From assembly GCA_964447175.1 (NCBI GenBank), contig CAYURP010000006.1, forward strand, positions 1 through 64,000: a DNA stretch of 64,000 nt. Direction: 5' to 3'. The position numbers and the translations under genes are program-made. Below are positions 1-7,965 of the stretch, piece after piece. Numbering within the stretch: position 1 is the stretch's first letter; each line of letters begins with the position of its first letter. The stretch comes from CAYURP01 sp964447175. GTDB lineage: Bacteria; Zixibacteria; MSB-5A5; SM23-73-2. The notes below the pieces were generated by a model. It did not search any database. It was not told the origin of the DNA and saw only the letters and a program-made list of their open reading frames with translations.

Positions 1-1322
1 CCGTCGCTGCCTCGATTATTGGGCGCAATTACCACATAGCCATGATTCACAAAATACTGGATAATCGGATCATACCTGAATCCGGATTGACCGCCTGGAC
101 CTCCGTGAACCCAAACTATAGCCGGTGCCTTTTCGCCAGGCTTGATATGATGAGGCTTATAAAGCATGGCAGGTATCTCCAGACCATCGAATGACTTATA
201 ACGAACAATCTGGGCGTCCACTAAATCCCCCTGCTCGATCTCTGGATTCATTGTGTCGATGAGCTTGATGTACTCCTTGGTATCGAAGTCATATACATAC
301 AAATTATTCGGAGACCTTGAGCCGTTCAGATAAAAGGTCATCAGGTTCTCGGATTTGGAAATCCTGACCGAGGTTATCTCTCCGTCCGGCATTTTAGGCA
401 AATCGACCAGCCCTCCGGTTTGGTTATCATAGATTTTCATCTCGGTTCGGGCATCGTTATTTATAGCTACTACCCGGTATCTACCATTGTAGGAGAAATA
501 AGTGTATCTAATGTCCCAGTTATACTCCTCGACCTTCTCAAATTTATCTGTTTCGATGTTATACCGCTTAAGATACATAAACTCAGACCCCTCGTCTGTG
601 GTGAAGTATAAGCTTTTGGAATCGGGGCTGAAGGTTTCCGGGAAATAATTTATGTCACCCTCATGCGGGCTCAGGTGCTCCAGCTCATCGCTCAACCGGT
701 CATAAAGATACATATCCGAATTGTGCTCAGTTATGGTTTTAGAAAAAGCAAAGTAACGTTTATCCCTTGACACTGCACCTAAATCATATCCGGCATCGTT
801 CTGGTAAACCATTTTACTTGTGAAATCCTCGATCTCCATCTCATAGATATCCATAAATTTAGGATCTCTTTTGTTGGAGCTATAAAAGAAGCTCTTCTGA
901 TCATAGCTCCAGCCATTGAATTCCGATCGGACATTTTCATCAGGAGTCAGGTCAATTGCCGTTTTATCCTCATACCCGAGATAGAGGTGGTAAATCTCGT
1001 TTCCTCCTTCATCGCTCATATAAAGGATCCGATTGTCATTCGGGAAAAATGAGAGAGCGAATATGGAATTCTTTTTCGAATCGGTGATTTGCGTGGGCTG
1101 ACCACCTTCAACCGGGATGGTGTAGGCATTGTAAATGCCCGATTCGTTGCTGGAGAAAAGAATGTTTTTCTCATCGAATGAGAAAGAGCTTCCAAAAATG
1201 GAGGTGGTATTCATAAACTGCTCGATGGAGTACTGCTTGACCTGTTTAAATCCTCCCTGCCCGCATCCCCAGAGGATCAAGCCCACCAATAGTAATGCAC
1301 AAACCAGAGCTGTCCTTCGCAT
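1..1322 (-). CDS. S9-family (prolyl oligopeptidase-like) peptidase, 3' end cut by window edge
   Basis: The minus frame is open from an ATG at 1322 (AGGAGG just upstream) to the window edge, about 440 residues. The N-terminus has basic residues, a hydrophobic stretch and a cysteine (LILWGC) that could be a lipobox, so export as a lipoprotein is likely. Residues from about 30 to 370 contain repeated blades of the type 'FSFDEKNILFSSNE', 'SPDSKSLYFTTDE', typical of the WD40-like TolB/DPP-IV beta-propeller. The visible start of the alpha/beta-hydrolase domain carries 'VWVHGGPGGQ' (oxyanion region) and 'VVIAPNNRGS', as in prolyl oligopeptidase and acylaminoacyl peptidase. The catalytic Ser, Asp and His lie beyond the edge. 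Probable role: extracytoplasmic peptide breakdown. No partner gene is visible. Confidence 0.88.
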   Translation of the reverse strand, partial: MRRTALVCALLLVGLILWGCGQGGFKQVKQYSIEQFMNTTSIFGSSFSFDEKNILFSSNESGIYNAYTIPVEGGQPTQITDSKKNSIFALSFFPNDNRILYMSDEGGNEIYHLYLGYEDKTAIDLTPDENVRSEFNGWSYDQKSFFYSSNKRDPKFMDIYEMEIEDFTSKMVYQNDAGYDLGAVSRDKRYFAFSKTITEHNSDMYLYDRLSDELEHLSPHEGDINYFPETFSPDSKSLYFTTDEGSEFMYLKRYNIETDKFEKVEEYNWDIRYTYFSYNGRYRVVAINNDARTEMKIYDNQTGGLVDLPKMPDGEITSVRISKSENLMTFYLNGSRSPNNLYVYDFDTKEYIKLIDTMNPEIEQGDLVDAQIVRYKSFDGLEIPAMLYKPHHIKPGEKAPAIVWVHGGPGGQSGFRYDPIIQYFVNHGYVVIAPNNRGSD

Positions 1323-1461
1323 AACTCCTCCTGTTTATTTAGGTTAACAAAATATATTACGAATTAATAGCTCATTAGTTCAGTTAAATCTACTCATTAT
1401 GGCTCAAGAATAAGTTAAAATTGTTAGATCAATATGGAGAATTTGGTGAGTCCTCTATAAG

Positions 1462-2358
1462 CTAAGCCTCTTTTTCTTTGGATTTGTGATGAGAGACTTT
1501 CTCTTTTAGAAGTTCGCCGATGCCGGCAATGCTTCCCAGAATACCCGAAGCTTCTAAAGGCAAAAAGATTTTAGTTGCCTGGCCATCTGCAATCTTCTGA
1601 AGGGCTTCTAAATATTTTATGGCAATCAGGTCATTAGTCGGGTCACCTTTGTGGATAGCTCCGTATACGGTCTCGATTGCTTCGGCTTCACCTTTGGCTA
1701 CTGTTAATTTCTGATATTTATCTGCATCGGCAACCTTCTTTATAGCCTCTGCCTGTCCTTCGGCTTTAAGTATGGCTGACTGCTTGTGTCCTTCAGCCTC
1801 CAGGATCATTGCCCTTCGGTCCCTTTCTGCTTTCATCTGACGGTGCATTGCCTCGGTAACGTCTGCGGGTGGCTCGATTCTCTGCAGCTCCACCCGGGTT
1901 ACCCGGGTGCCCCATTTGTCAGTGGCATCGTCTAAAATCTGACGCAGCTTTGTGTTAATCAATTCCCTGGAGGTAAGCGATTCGTCCAGAGCCATATCCC
2001 CGATCAGGTTTCTCAGGTTGGTTTGTGCCAGTTTGGTGGCTGCATAATAATAATTGGCAACGTTATAGGTAACCTTTACCGGGTCGGTGACCTCGTAGTA
2101 GATCACTGCATCCACCTCCACCACCACGTTATCTTTGGTAATCACCGCTTGAGGAGGCACGTCCACCACCAGCTCCCGCATATCCACCTTAATCATCCTC
2201 TCCAGAAAGGGGATGATGATGGTAAGCCCTGAGTCCGCTGTGCGCTGGTACTTACCCATCCGCTCTATCAACCCCTTTTCCCAGGGTCTGACGATCTTTA
2301 TCCCGCTGGCGGCAATTATAAATACTACTATGGCTACAATTATCACACCTATTTCCAT
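1462..2358 (-). CDS. SPFH/band-7 slipin-type membrane protein (stomatin/QmcA-like)
   Basis: This 298-residue protein has one N-terminal membrane segment (residues 3-20), an SPFH domain (about 22-190, 'RPWEKGLIERMGKYQRT', 'ELVVDVPPQAVITKDNV') and an Ala/Glu-rich coiled coil (about 175-230, 'AEGHKQSAILKAEGQAEAI'). This is the standard slipin layout and length. Family members oligomerise into membrane rings or cages and act with NfeD proteins in membrane-domain organisation and protease control. It lies 10 bp downstream of an NfeD gene on the same strand, the usual slipin-NfeD pair. The substrate of the complex cannot be read from the sequence. Confidence 0.93.
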   Translation of the reverse strand: MEIGVIIVAIVVFIIAASGIKIVRPWEKGLIERMGKYQRTADSGLTIIIPFLERMIKVDMRELVVDVPPQAVITKDNVVVEVDAVIYYEVTDPVKVTYNVANYYYAATKLAQTNLRNLIGDMALDESLTSRELINTKLRQILDDATDKWGTRVTRVELQRIEPPADVTEAMHRQMKAERDRRAMILEAEGHKQSAILKAEGQAEAIKKVADADKYQKLTVAKGEAEAIETVYGAIHKGDPTNDLIAIKYLEALQKIADGQATKIFLPLEASGILGSIAGIGELLKEKVSHHKSKEKEA

Positions 2359-2368
2359 TTTAATTCTC

Positions 2369-2806
2369 CTATTTTATGATTTTGACCACTAAATGTGTTC
2401 CCTCTACACTTACCACCGCCACAGTCTTTCCCACGGGTATAACCTCATCCGTGTCGCTGTCCGCTCTCCATTCGTCCTTTCCGATTCGGACCCGCCCGGT
2501 GTTCTTGATGTTGTCGATCTCTTCTATGACCACGCCTTTTTTGTTGATGAACCGGTCAGCGCCGATTCCCGGGGGCTGTTTTTTTGTAAACCTCTCAGCA
2601 AAGCTTCTGGAGATGGCAAAAAGCACAAACGAGACCACCACAAATGCTGCCAGCTGCCAGCCCATACCCAGACCCAGGATCGCAAGGATACCAGCCGCTA
2701 AGGCTCCCACTCCGAACCACAAAAGGAAAAATCCCATGGTGAATATCTCAGCAATAACAAAAAAGGCAGCAATAGCCATCCATATCCACCAGATTTTTAT
2801 ATCCAT
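2369..2806 (-). CDS. nfeD: Short NfeD-family membrane protein
   Basis: The protein has 145 residues. Hydrophobic segments at about 5-28, 30-48 and 50-68 form the membrane part, and residues 80-145 form a soluble beta-rich tail ('GADRFINKKGVVIEEI', 'GRVRIGKDEWRA', 'IPVGKTVAVVSVEG') matching the NfeD OB-fold domain. It lacks the Clp-like serine protease domain of long NfeD proteins, so it is the short form that works with a slipin. The slipin gene follows after 10 bp and a 78-residue ORF precedes it by 28 bp, so the three probably form one operon. Function in membrane quality control is family inference. Confidence 0.9.
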   Translation of the reverse strand: MDIKIWWIWMAIAAFFVIAEIFTMGFFLLWFGVGALAAGILAILGLGMGWQLAAFVVVSFVLFAISRSFAERFTKKQPPGIGADRFINKKGVVIEEIDNIKNTGRVRIGKDEWRADSDTDEVIPVGKTVAVVSVEGTHLVVKIIK

Positions 2807-2834
2807 CTCATATCCTCCTCTATCAGATCAAATT

Positions 2835-3071
2835 TTAAACTCTTTCATACCTGATCTCTATCTCATCTTTCTTGCCCATAGCCTGCTGGATCAGCTGGGT
2901 CAGGTTTTTGCTCATTCCCTTTTCTTTAAGAAGATCGAATATGGTTTTATTGATGTAATAATCCACGTCCGTTAGGTCCTCCTCTTCCATATTATCTCTT
3001 AGAAATTGTAACTCCTCATCTTCTATTCTACCCAGATATTTGCCTGTTTCCTTATCATACAGCTTTACCAT
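2835..3071 (-). CDS. Small acidic hypothetical protein, first gene of the NfeD-slipin operon
   Basis: The 78-residue ORF starts at ATG 3071 behind AAGGAG. It is soluble and charged, with an acidic centre ('DNMEEEDLTDVDYYINK') and a predicted helical C-terminal half. The start 'MVKLYDKETGKYLGRI' looks like a beta hairpin. I do not recognise a named domain. Spacing of 28 bp to nfeD and the same strand argue that it is a real gene co-expressed with nfeD and the slipin. It could be a cytoplasmic partner of that complex, but this is inference from position only. Confidence 0.62.
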   Translation of the reverse strand: MVKLYDKETGKYLGRIEDEELQFLRDNMEEEDLTDVDYYINKTIFDLLKEKGMSKNLTQLIQQAMGKKDEIEIRYERV

Positions 3072-3268
3072 CTAATTCTCCTTTTATTTTATTTCACTTT
3101 GTTTAGTGTGAATGGTTCATCTTCTAAATAAGACTTAGATATTTTTCGATAAATATACCGCTTAGTTTCGGTTTTATTCAATTTTTTCGCTGGCGTTAAT
3201 TTACTCTTACCCCAGAAGAAGTCAAGGCTTTTTTGCCTTTGGGAAAGGAGGCTTACAGAAAAAGTAGG

Positions 3269-3398
3269 GGAGGGGCTTGTCCCCTCCATTCCTGGAGCAC
3301 TAAAGTGCTCCGCTACATTTTAATTTTACACAGGTTGGGACAACCTGTGCTACCGGGTTGCCTGTCCTACCAAATCAGGGAGCCCACAAGGGACTCCC
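3269..3398. repeat. Cluster of four short hairpins in the 351-bp gap 3072-3422
   Basis: Four inverted repeats stand in a row: 3269-3287 (GGAGGGG, 5-nt loop, CCCCTCC), 3294-3311 (GGAGCAC, loop TAAA, GTGCTCC), 3329-3349 (CACAGGTTG, loop GGA, CAACCTGTG) and 3378-3398 (GGGAGCCC...GGGACTCCC, imperfect). On the minus strand most are preceded by GTAG. The 3329-3349 unit recurs exactly, in the opposite orientation, at 46712-46732. The cluster lies downstream of the peroxiredoxin gene and upstream of the 78-residue ORF. No U-tract follows the stems, so they are not classical terminators. The rest of the gap shows no convincing gene. Confidence 0.75.
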
Positions 3399-3422
3399 CT
3401 ACAAAACTCTGCCCAACATATA

Positions 3423-4130
3423 TTAAAATGCCATATCCGGTTTCCAGACTTCCCACACCTTGCCCACCAGATTTGGGCCGGGCTTTAATGTTACCCTGCC
3501 CGGCTGCCAGCCGGAAGGCGTGGCTTCGCCTGTTTTCCGCACGTGCTGAAATGCCTTGACCTGGCGAATCAACTCAGCCACGTTCCGGCCTACAGAAGGG
3601 GTTAAAACTTCCATGGCCTGGATTACGCCGTCCGGATCGATCAAAAACCTGCCGCGGATATCGACTCCTGCTGCTTCATCATAAATCCCGTAGACCTTAC
3701 CAATGCGACCACCGGCATCTGAGAGCATGGGAAAGGGCACTCCACCTTTCACCATCTTGGAGAGCTCCTGCTCCTGCCAGATCTTGTGGGTGAAACGGCT
3801 GTCCACACTCATCGACAATACTTCTACGCCCAGGCTCTTAAGTTCATTATATTTGGAGGCAACTGCCGCCAATTCTGTGGGTCAAACAAAGGTGAAATCG
3901 CCGGGGTAGAAACACACGACTACCCATTTGCCCTTATAATCTGAGAGCTTGATGTTCTTGAAGCCGCCCTCCACAAAAGCGCCGGCTTCAAAGTCCGGGG
4001 CTGGCTTGCCAACTTGAGCTAACATCTTGGGTTTCTCCTTTTGTATTTGTGTTGGTTGTGCCCCCTCAGTTTCCGGCACGCCGATTGGCCCTCCTGCCGG
4101 CTCAACACAGGAATCCTTTGGCTCGCTCAT
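3423..4130 (-). CDS. Selenocysteine-containing AhpC-type peroxiredoxin (in-frame TGA at the peroxidatic position)
   Basis: Two ORFs, 3882-4130 and 3423-3872, are one reading frame split only by TGA at 3884-3882. Reading through gives 235 residues with 'YPGDFTFV-U-PTELA', where the AhpC/Prx1 family has 'DFTFVCPTEL', so the stop sits exactly on the peroxidatic Cys (residue 83). Everything after it is conserved ('SVDSRFTHKIWQ', 'PFPMLSDAGGRIGKVYGIYD', 'RGRFLIDPDG'). A SECIS-like hairpin follows the TGA. The C-terminal 'GEATPSGWQPG' lacks the resolving Cys of 2-Cys Prx (usually 'VCPA'), so it would work as a 1-Sec enzyme recycled by an external thiol. It would reduce H2O2 and organic peroxides in the cytosol. 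The start at 4130 has AGGAG; a second start at residue 36 (MLAQVGKPAPDF) has GGAG. A disabled gene is possible but the intact frame argues against it. Confidence 0.85.
3853..3872 (-). promoter_or_regulatory. Putative bacterial SECIS hairpin
   Basis: On the coding strand, 9 nt after the TGA codon, 20 nt fold as TTGG-C-GGC, loop AGTT, GCC-T-CCAA: four pairs, one C.T mismatch, three pairs. The loop contains GU, with its G 19 nt after the TGA. Bacterial SECIS elements lie just downstream of the UGA within the coding region, with a guanosine in a small apical loop about 16-37 nt away, so position and shape fit. The fold was found by eye; energy and SelB binding are untested. Confidence 0.6.
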
Positions 4131-4342
4131 ATTACACTCCTTTCTTTTTCTTCTAAAATATATTTGTATGTCAAGATTTTTGAAAAACGCTTACCTAAAA
4201 AAAAGCCCTTAGCATCCTTTTTACCATAATCAATTTATTTTTGTAGATCAAGTCTTTTTATTCTGACAGCAGGAGAATCAATAAACAGAAGATTTTTCGG
4301 GGGTAAGATTGAATATTGTTCTACACAAAGATATTGAGTTTT

Positions 4343-5326
4343 CTATTCCAAATCTTTTAAGGCTTTCTTTGCCTCTTTATGATCCGGCTCCAATTTTAAA
4401 GCGGCCTGATATTCTGTCTTTGCCAGCTCTTTTTCACCTTTTTTCTCATAGACCATTCCCAGCCGGTAATGTGCCCAGGCTAAGGAAGGGCTGTTTTCAC
4501 CCGGCTCTTTTGTCAGGTACTTTTTAAAGCACTCCACAGATCGATCCAGATTCTGGCCGGACAAAGCCCCCATCCTGCCTATCTGGTAATAGGCGTCCAT
4601 CTCCTCGGGATCGATTTCCAGTATCTTATCAAAAGTCTGAGTGGCTTTATCATATTTTTCAATTCTTACGTAAAAATGGCCCAGTGCATAATATGAGTTC
4701 ACTTTTGAGGTATCTATTTCAACTGCATTCAGATATTCCTGTTCGGCCTTATCGTAGTCTTTTTCATTCTCATAGATTAGCCCTAAAGCCCGATGCCCCA
4801 GCAGGGGATCCTGCTTTTTAATCTCCTCAGCCTGCTTTTTGGCTTCATCCTTATCCCCTCCCATAATCCCGGGAGCCACAAGATAATACTGCATCAATCC
4901 AAGTCTGGCATCCAGGTTAGTGGAGTCCAATTCCACGGCTTTTTTGAACTCATTTTTCACTTTCTTTGCCAGAAAAGGCTGTTTGAGCACGCTGGAGTTT
5001 TGTGCTTTAATTCCATAGGCTTGCCCTAACCAGAGATGGTATTCAGAACTGTTTTCATTCAGCTCCACTGCTTTTTTCAGCCAGTCGATTGCCTTGTCGT
5101 GATCATCCTGAATAAGCCATATCTTGCCTAAATAAAATAACGCAGTGTCGTTCTTCGGATTTTCCTTGACAAAACCTTCGAAAAATTCCCTTGCCGCGGG
5201 ATATTTCTTCTCTTCAAAAAGCTTTATTCCCTTTTCCAATCCCTGATTTATTTCCGCTGCCAGGCTTAAGCTAAATAAAACTGCAAACAACACTACAAAG
5301 ATATAAAATCTCTTTCTCCAGTTCAT
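4343..5326 (-). CDS. Exported tetratricopeptide-repeat protein
   Basis: I place the start at ATG 5326 (MNWRKRFYIF), because AAGGAG lies six bases upstream and the protein then opens with a signal peptide (FYIFVVLFAVLFSLSLAAE). The upstream extension to 5401 lacks such a site. The mature part, about 305 residues, is built of about eight TPR units: 'KNDTALFYLGKIWLIQDDHDKA', 'SSEYHLWLGQAYGIKAQ', 'LGHRALGLIYENEKDYDKA', 'VNSYYALGHFYVRIEKYDKA', 'MDAYYQIGRMGALSG', 'SLAWAHYRLGMVYEKKGEKELA'. TPR proteins scaffold other proteins; this one probably acts in the periplasm. It resembles BamD/YfgC-type helpers only in general design and no specific role can be assigned. Confidence 0.87.
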   Translation of the reverse strand: MNWRKRFYIFVVLFAVLFSLSLAAEINQGLEKGIKLFEEKKYPAAREFFEGFVKENPKNDTALFYLGKIWLIQDDHDKAIDWLKKAVELNENSSEYHLWLGQAYGIKAQNSSVLKQPFLAKKVKNEFKKAVELDSTNLDARLGLMQYYLVAPGIMGGDKDEAKKQAEEIKKQDPLLGHRALGLIYENEKDYDKAEQEYLNAVEIDTSKVNSYYALGHFYVRIEKYDKATQTFDKILEIDPEEMDAYYQIGRMGALSGQNLDRSVECFKKYLTKEPGENSPSLAWAHYRLGMVYEKKGEKELAKTEYQAALKLEPDHKEAKKALKDLE

Positions 5327-5412
5327 TTTGGTCTCCTTAGTTATGTAACTAAAAGTATTACGGGATAAGCGATCCAGAATTTCGAAAGATAATCTACCCA
5401 ATTTCCAGATGT

Positions 5413-6717
5413 TTACTTCTGAAACACGATTCCCCCGTTTAATAAAACCATATAGGTGGTTCTTATATTTTGTATATCCTCAAGGGGGTTTTTGTTCAAA
5501 ATCAGGATGTTCGCTTTCTTGTTTGGGGAAATAGACCCAACTTTATCTGAGATATCCAGCCATTTTGCCGGATAAATGGTGGCGCCCCTAATAATCTCTG
5601 ATTCAGAAAGACCAAGCTCATTCAGGTACAGCATCTCATCAAAGGTAAACTCTGGTATAAACCCATCCTGGCCTATCAGGATTTTAACATTTCGTTTTAT
5701 CATCTCCCGGGTAAAGAAACCCTGCATTTCATCCACTGCTTCAAGCTTTTTCATCATATCTTTATCTGATTTTTTAGATTGCAGTTTTTTAAGGTATTTA
5801 AGCGCATGCAGAGTTGTGCAGAGAAAAACGTCATTCTCTAGCATCTTGTCCATCAACTGCTGCAGCTTTATAGTTGAAATAGAATCAGCACCCAACGAAA
5901 AAACTTTCCGCCTGAAAACCTCCATATCTTCGGGACCAGCATTCAGCAAAGAATCGTGTTCTTTTTTCAGATCATCCTTCAGGACAACAGGCCAGGGGGC
6001 TTTTGCATGCTCAATGCACCTGATCCCCAGATCAATGGCTATATCCATAGGAATCGATTGAAAAAGTGCAGTCCCCGGATCATGAGCAACCGGAAGATTA
6101 TGTTTAACTGCTAAATCCAGCAGATACTTAAAAACGTCAACGTCGAACTTATTAAAGGTCTTGATCAGATTTACACCCTGATAAGATATTTCCTCAATAA
6201 TCCTTTCCGCATCCTCTTTGGAATCCACAGCAACGGTCAATCCCGGCAGCATCTTGTTCATCTCCTCCCATCTCAGGGGGCTTTTCTCCAGCATAGGACC
6301 GGCATAATATATATCCGGGCCTAAAAGCTCTCCCTTAGAAATACGATCCTTCAAATATTTGAGATTTTTAACGGGACCGCCCACATCCCGCACCTGAGTA
6401 ATTCCCTTAATCACGAATTCCCTCAGCACCTGCTTTTCCAATTCATCCCCATCTGAGGTTCCGAAGTCCTCCGTTATCTGTTTTTTAGCTTTAGGATCCT
6501 TCGAAGTCAAATGAGCCAGATGGGCGTGGCATTCAAAAAGACCAGGCAGAGCGTATTTGCCTGAACAATCAATTGATCTGAGCTCACCTTCTGCGCAGTC
6601 AACCTTCCCTACCTCTTTGACAACACCATCTTCAATCAAAATATCCGAATTGTCTCTTAACGTGCCATTTTCCACATCAAAGAGATTGGCGTTTTTAAGT
6701 AGAATTCTCTCTTTCAT
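5413..6717 (-). CDS. Amidohydrolase-family metal-dependent hydrolase
   Basis: The 434-residue protein has the two-part amidohydrolase layout: an N-terminal beta sandwich ('ILLKNANLFDVENG...ILIEDGVVKEVG'), then a TIM barrel. Metal ligands are visible: HxH at 64/66 ('LFECHAHLAH'), a Lys in 'GVNLIKTF', His in 'LPVAHDPG', His in 'IEHAKAPW' and Asp in 'LIGQDGF'. The C-terminal sandwich returns with 'KKANILILNKNPLEDIQNI'. The pattern matches imidazolonepropionase-like and Xaa-Pro dipeptidase-like members, which hydrolyse cyclic amides or prolyl dipeptides; the substrate cannot be told. There is no signal peptide, so it is cytosolic. It has its own likely promoter at 6766-6794 and is not coupled to the TPR gene. 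Confidence 0.88.
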   Translation of the reverse strand: MKERILLKNANLFDVENGTLRDNSDILIEDGVVKEVGKVDCAEGELRSIDCSGKYALPGLFECHAHLAHLTSKDPKAKKQITEDFGTSDGDELEKQVLREFVIKGITQVRDVGGPVKNLKYLKDRISKGELLGPDIYYAGPMLEKSPLRWEEMNKMLPGLTVAVDSKEDAERIIEEISYQGVNLIKTFNKFDVDVFKYLLDLAVKHNLPVAHDPGTALFQSIPMDIAIDLGIRCIEHAKAPWPVVLKDDLKKEHDSLLNAGPEDMEVFRRKVFSLGADSISTIKLQQLMDKMLENDVFLCTTLHALKYLKKLQSKKSDKDMMKKLEAVDEMQGFFTREMIKRNVKILIGQDGFIPEFTFDEMLYLNELGLSESEIIRGATIYPAKWLDISDKVGSISPNKKANILILNKNPLEDIQNIRTTYMVLLNGGIVFQK

Positions 6718-6765
6718 ACCTATTTATTCTAACCCGTTTGTTCTGTTTTCAATATATTTAATAAT

Positions 6766-6794
6766 AAATAACTATGGTATAAAAGGGATGTCAA
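6766..6794 (-). promoter_or_regulatory. Predicted sigma70-type promoter of the amidohydrolase gene
   Basis: On the minus strand TTGACA (6794-6789) is followed after 17 bp by TTATTT (6771-6766). This would start transcription about 40 bp before the ATG at 6717. The -10 is weak, but the perfect -35 and 17-bp spacing match other promoters in this window. The rest of the 251-bp gap 6718-6968 shows nothing recognisable. Confidence 0.5.
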
Positions 6795-6968
6795 GGGTTT
6801 TTAATGAAAGCCCCCCAATTAGATAAATTTCGCCGTCGACCTCCGCTACGTGAAAGACCAGCGCTGAAGTTGCCATCAGCATCTGGATCTTTGCACTTTT
6901 GGTAACGGTGCTATTTGGTAGGGGATGAAAAAAATAGAATTTCGCAAGTTGTCAGCTATTAAAATGCC

Positions 6969-7688
6969 TTACCATTGCTTCTTGATATGATAGGGTCGCT
7001 TATACCTTTTCTTTATATGTAGTGGCCATTCTCCGAAGATACCTTTAAGCTGCGTCTTTTTTGTTCTTTTAAGGTCAAGAACTAAAGGAAAACTCGATGG
7101 TCGAAATTGTATCCCTGTGAATTCTGACGCTTCTTTCAACCTAAGCCTTCTGCTCACGGAAGGAGGTATACGACAACGACATTTCTCGATGATCTTAGCG
7201 AGTCTTTCATCTGCAGTTATAACCACCACATTGCCAGCACCGTGCATTTTGACCAAATGAACTCCCATTGCTATAATGAGCTGGTCGTATGTTCCTGCCG
7301 GCGTCTTTCCAGTTCCTCGGCTCATCTTGTAGTAGTGATCTAAGGGTGCGACAAGGTTGATAGCTATAATATGATACCTGCTTAATTCATAATGATAAAA
7401 AAGTTTAGCATTGTGAATATCTTCTTGAAACTGTGTCCTCAATGAACGATGCACTATTTGATGTATTCTACCGCTCCTGGTATCCTTATTCCAATCCGAA
7501 TAAGCGTATTTCATAAAAGTGCTGAAAACCTCAGCAATACAGAAGTTTGGGATATAAAAGAAATGCTCGGAGCCTCCAGATCTAACTGACTCAATCAGTA
7601 TCCTAGCTCTTTCTGCCACTTTGGGCGATTTGTGAGACTTAGGATAATAGTAAGGCGCAATAACACTTGCATCAAATAAACAGTACAT
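6969..7688 (-). CDS. PIN-domain protein, probably an RNase
   Basis: This 239-residue protein starts 'MYCLFDASVIAPYYYP' with Asp6 at the first PIN acidic position. Then come an acidic residue in 'IPNFCIAEVFSTF', an Asp in 'GTYDQLIIAMGVHL' and a last Asp in 'VVVITADERLAKII', so all four metal-binding acidic positions of the PIN nuclease fold are present. An insertion of about 50 residues ('HRSLRTQFQEDIHNAKLFYHY') lengthens it beyond the usual 130-150 residues of VapC toxins. The basic C-terminal tail ('RTKKTQLKG...KKRYKRPYHIKKQW') could bind RNA. AGGAG precedes the ATG by eight bases. No antitoxin-sized gene lies on either side, so it is not an evident toxin-antitoxin pair. Confidence 0.78.
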   Translation of the reverse strand: MYCLFDASVIAPYYYPKSHKSPKVAERARILIESVRSGGSEHFFYIPNFCIAEVFSTFMKYAYSDWNKDTRSGRIHQIVHRSLRTQFQEDIHNAKLFYHYELSRYHIIAINLVAPLDHYYKMSRGTGKTPAGTYDQLIIAMGVHLVKMHGAGNVVVITADERLAKIIEKCRCRIPPSVSRRLRLKEASEFTGIQFRPSSFPLVLDLKRTKKTQLKGIFGEWPLHIKKRYKRPYHIKKQW

Positions 7689-7894
7689 GAATTAAACTCC
7701 TACAATCTGTTCTAGCACCTAACGTCCTTTTTTGGGTTTAGGTGTTTCCCTTAATGACGTATAGTAATTTAATATATCAACAAGACAAATTTACAACGAT
7801 AAGTACCCAAAGTCAATAATTAAAATGAGGAATATCTCTTTTTATCAACTTCAACTTATTTTCCCCTCTGGATGCAGTTACATTACACTCATAG

Positions 7895-7946
7895 GCCAGG
7901 CACCCTTGCCTGGCTTTATTTTGACCAGTGGCAGATGCCACTGGTC
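7895..7946. repeat. Two perfect hairpins in the 277-bp gap 7689-7965
   Basis: 7895-7914 reads GCCAGGCA, loop CCCT, TGCCTGGC. 7923-7946 reads GACCAGTGGCA, GA, TGCCACTGGTC, an 11-bp stem with almost no loop. The second unit reappears in decayed form at about 46479-46503. A motif of the form TTTTCCC...GGATGCAGTT flanks the pair on both sides (about 7859-7879 and 7969-7988), and the right copy falls in the 3' end of the 116-residue membrane protein gene. Confidence 0.7.
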
Positions 7947-7965
7947 TACCCTAAACCATTTCGGC

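Noticed and set aside
3089..3289. 66-residue minus-strand ORF
   Set aside because: It runs through the hairpin cluster, has no ribosome site and no recognisable protein pattern.
3423..4130. Frameshift in the peroxiredoxin
   Set aside because: Both parts are in the same frame and are joined by a TGA exactly at the active-site position; a frameshift is not needed.
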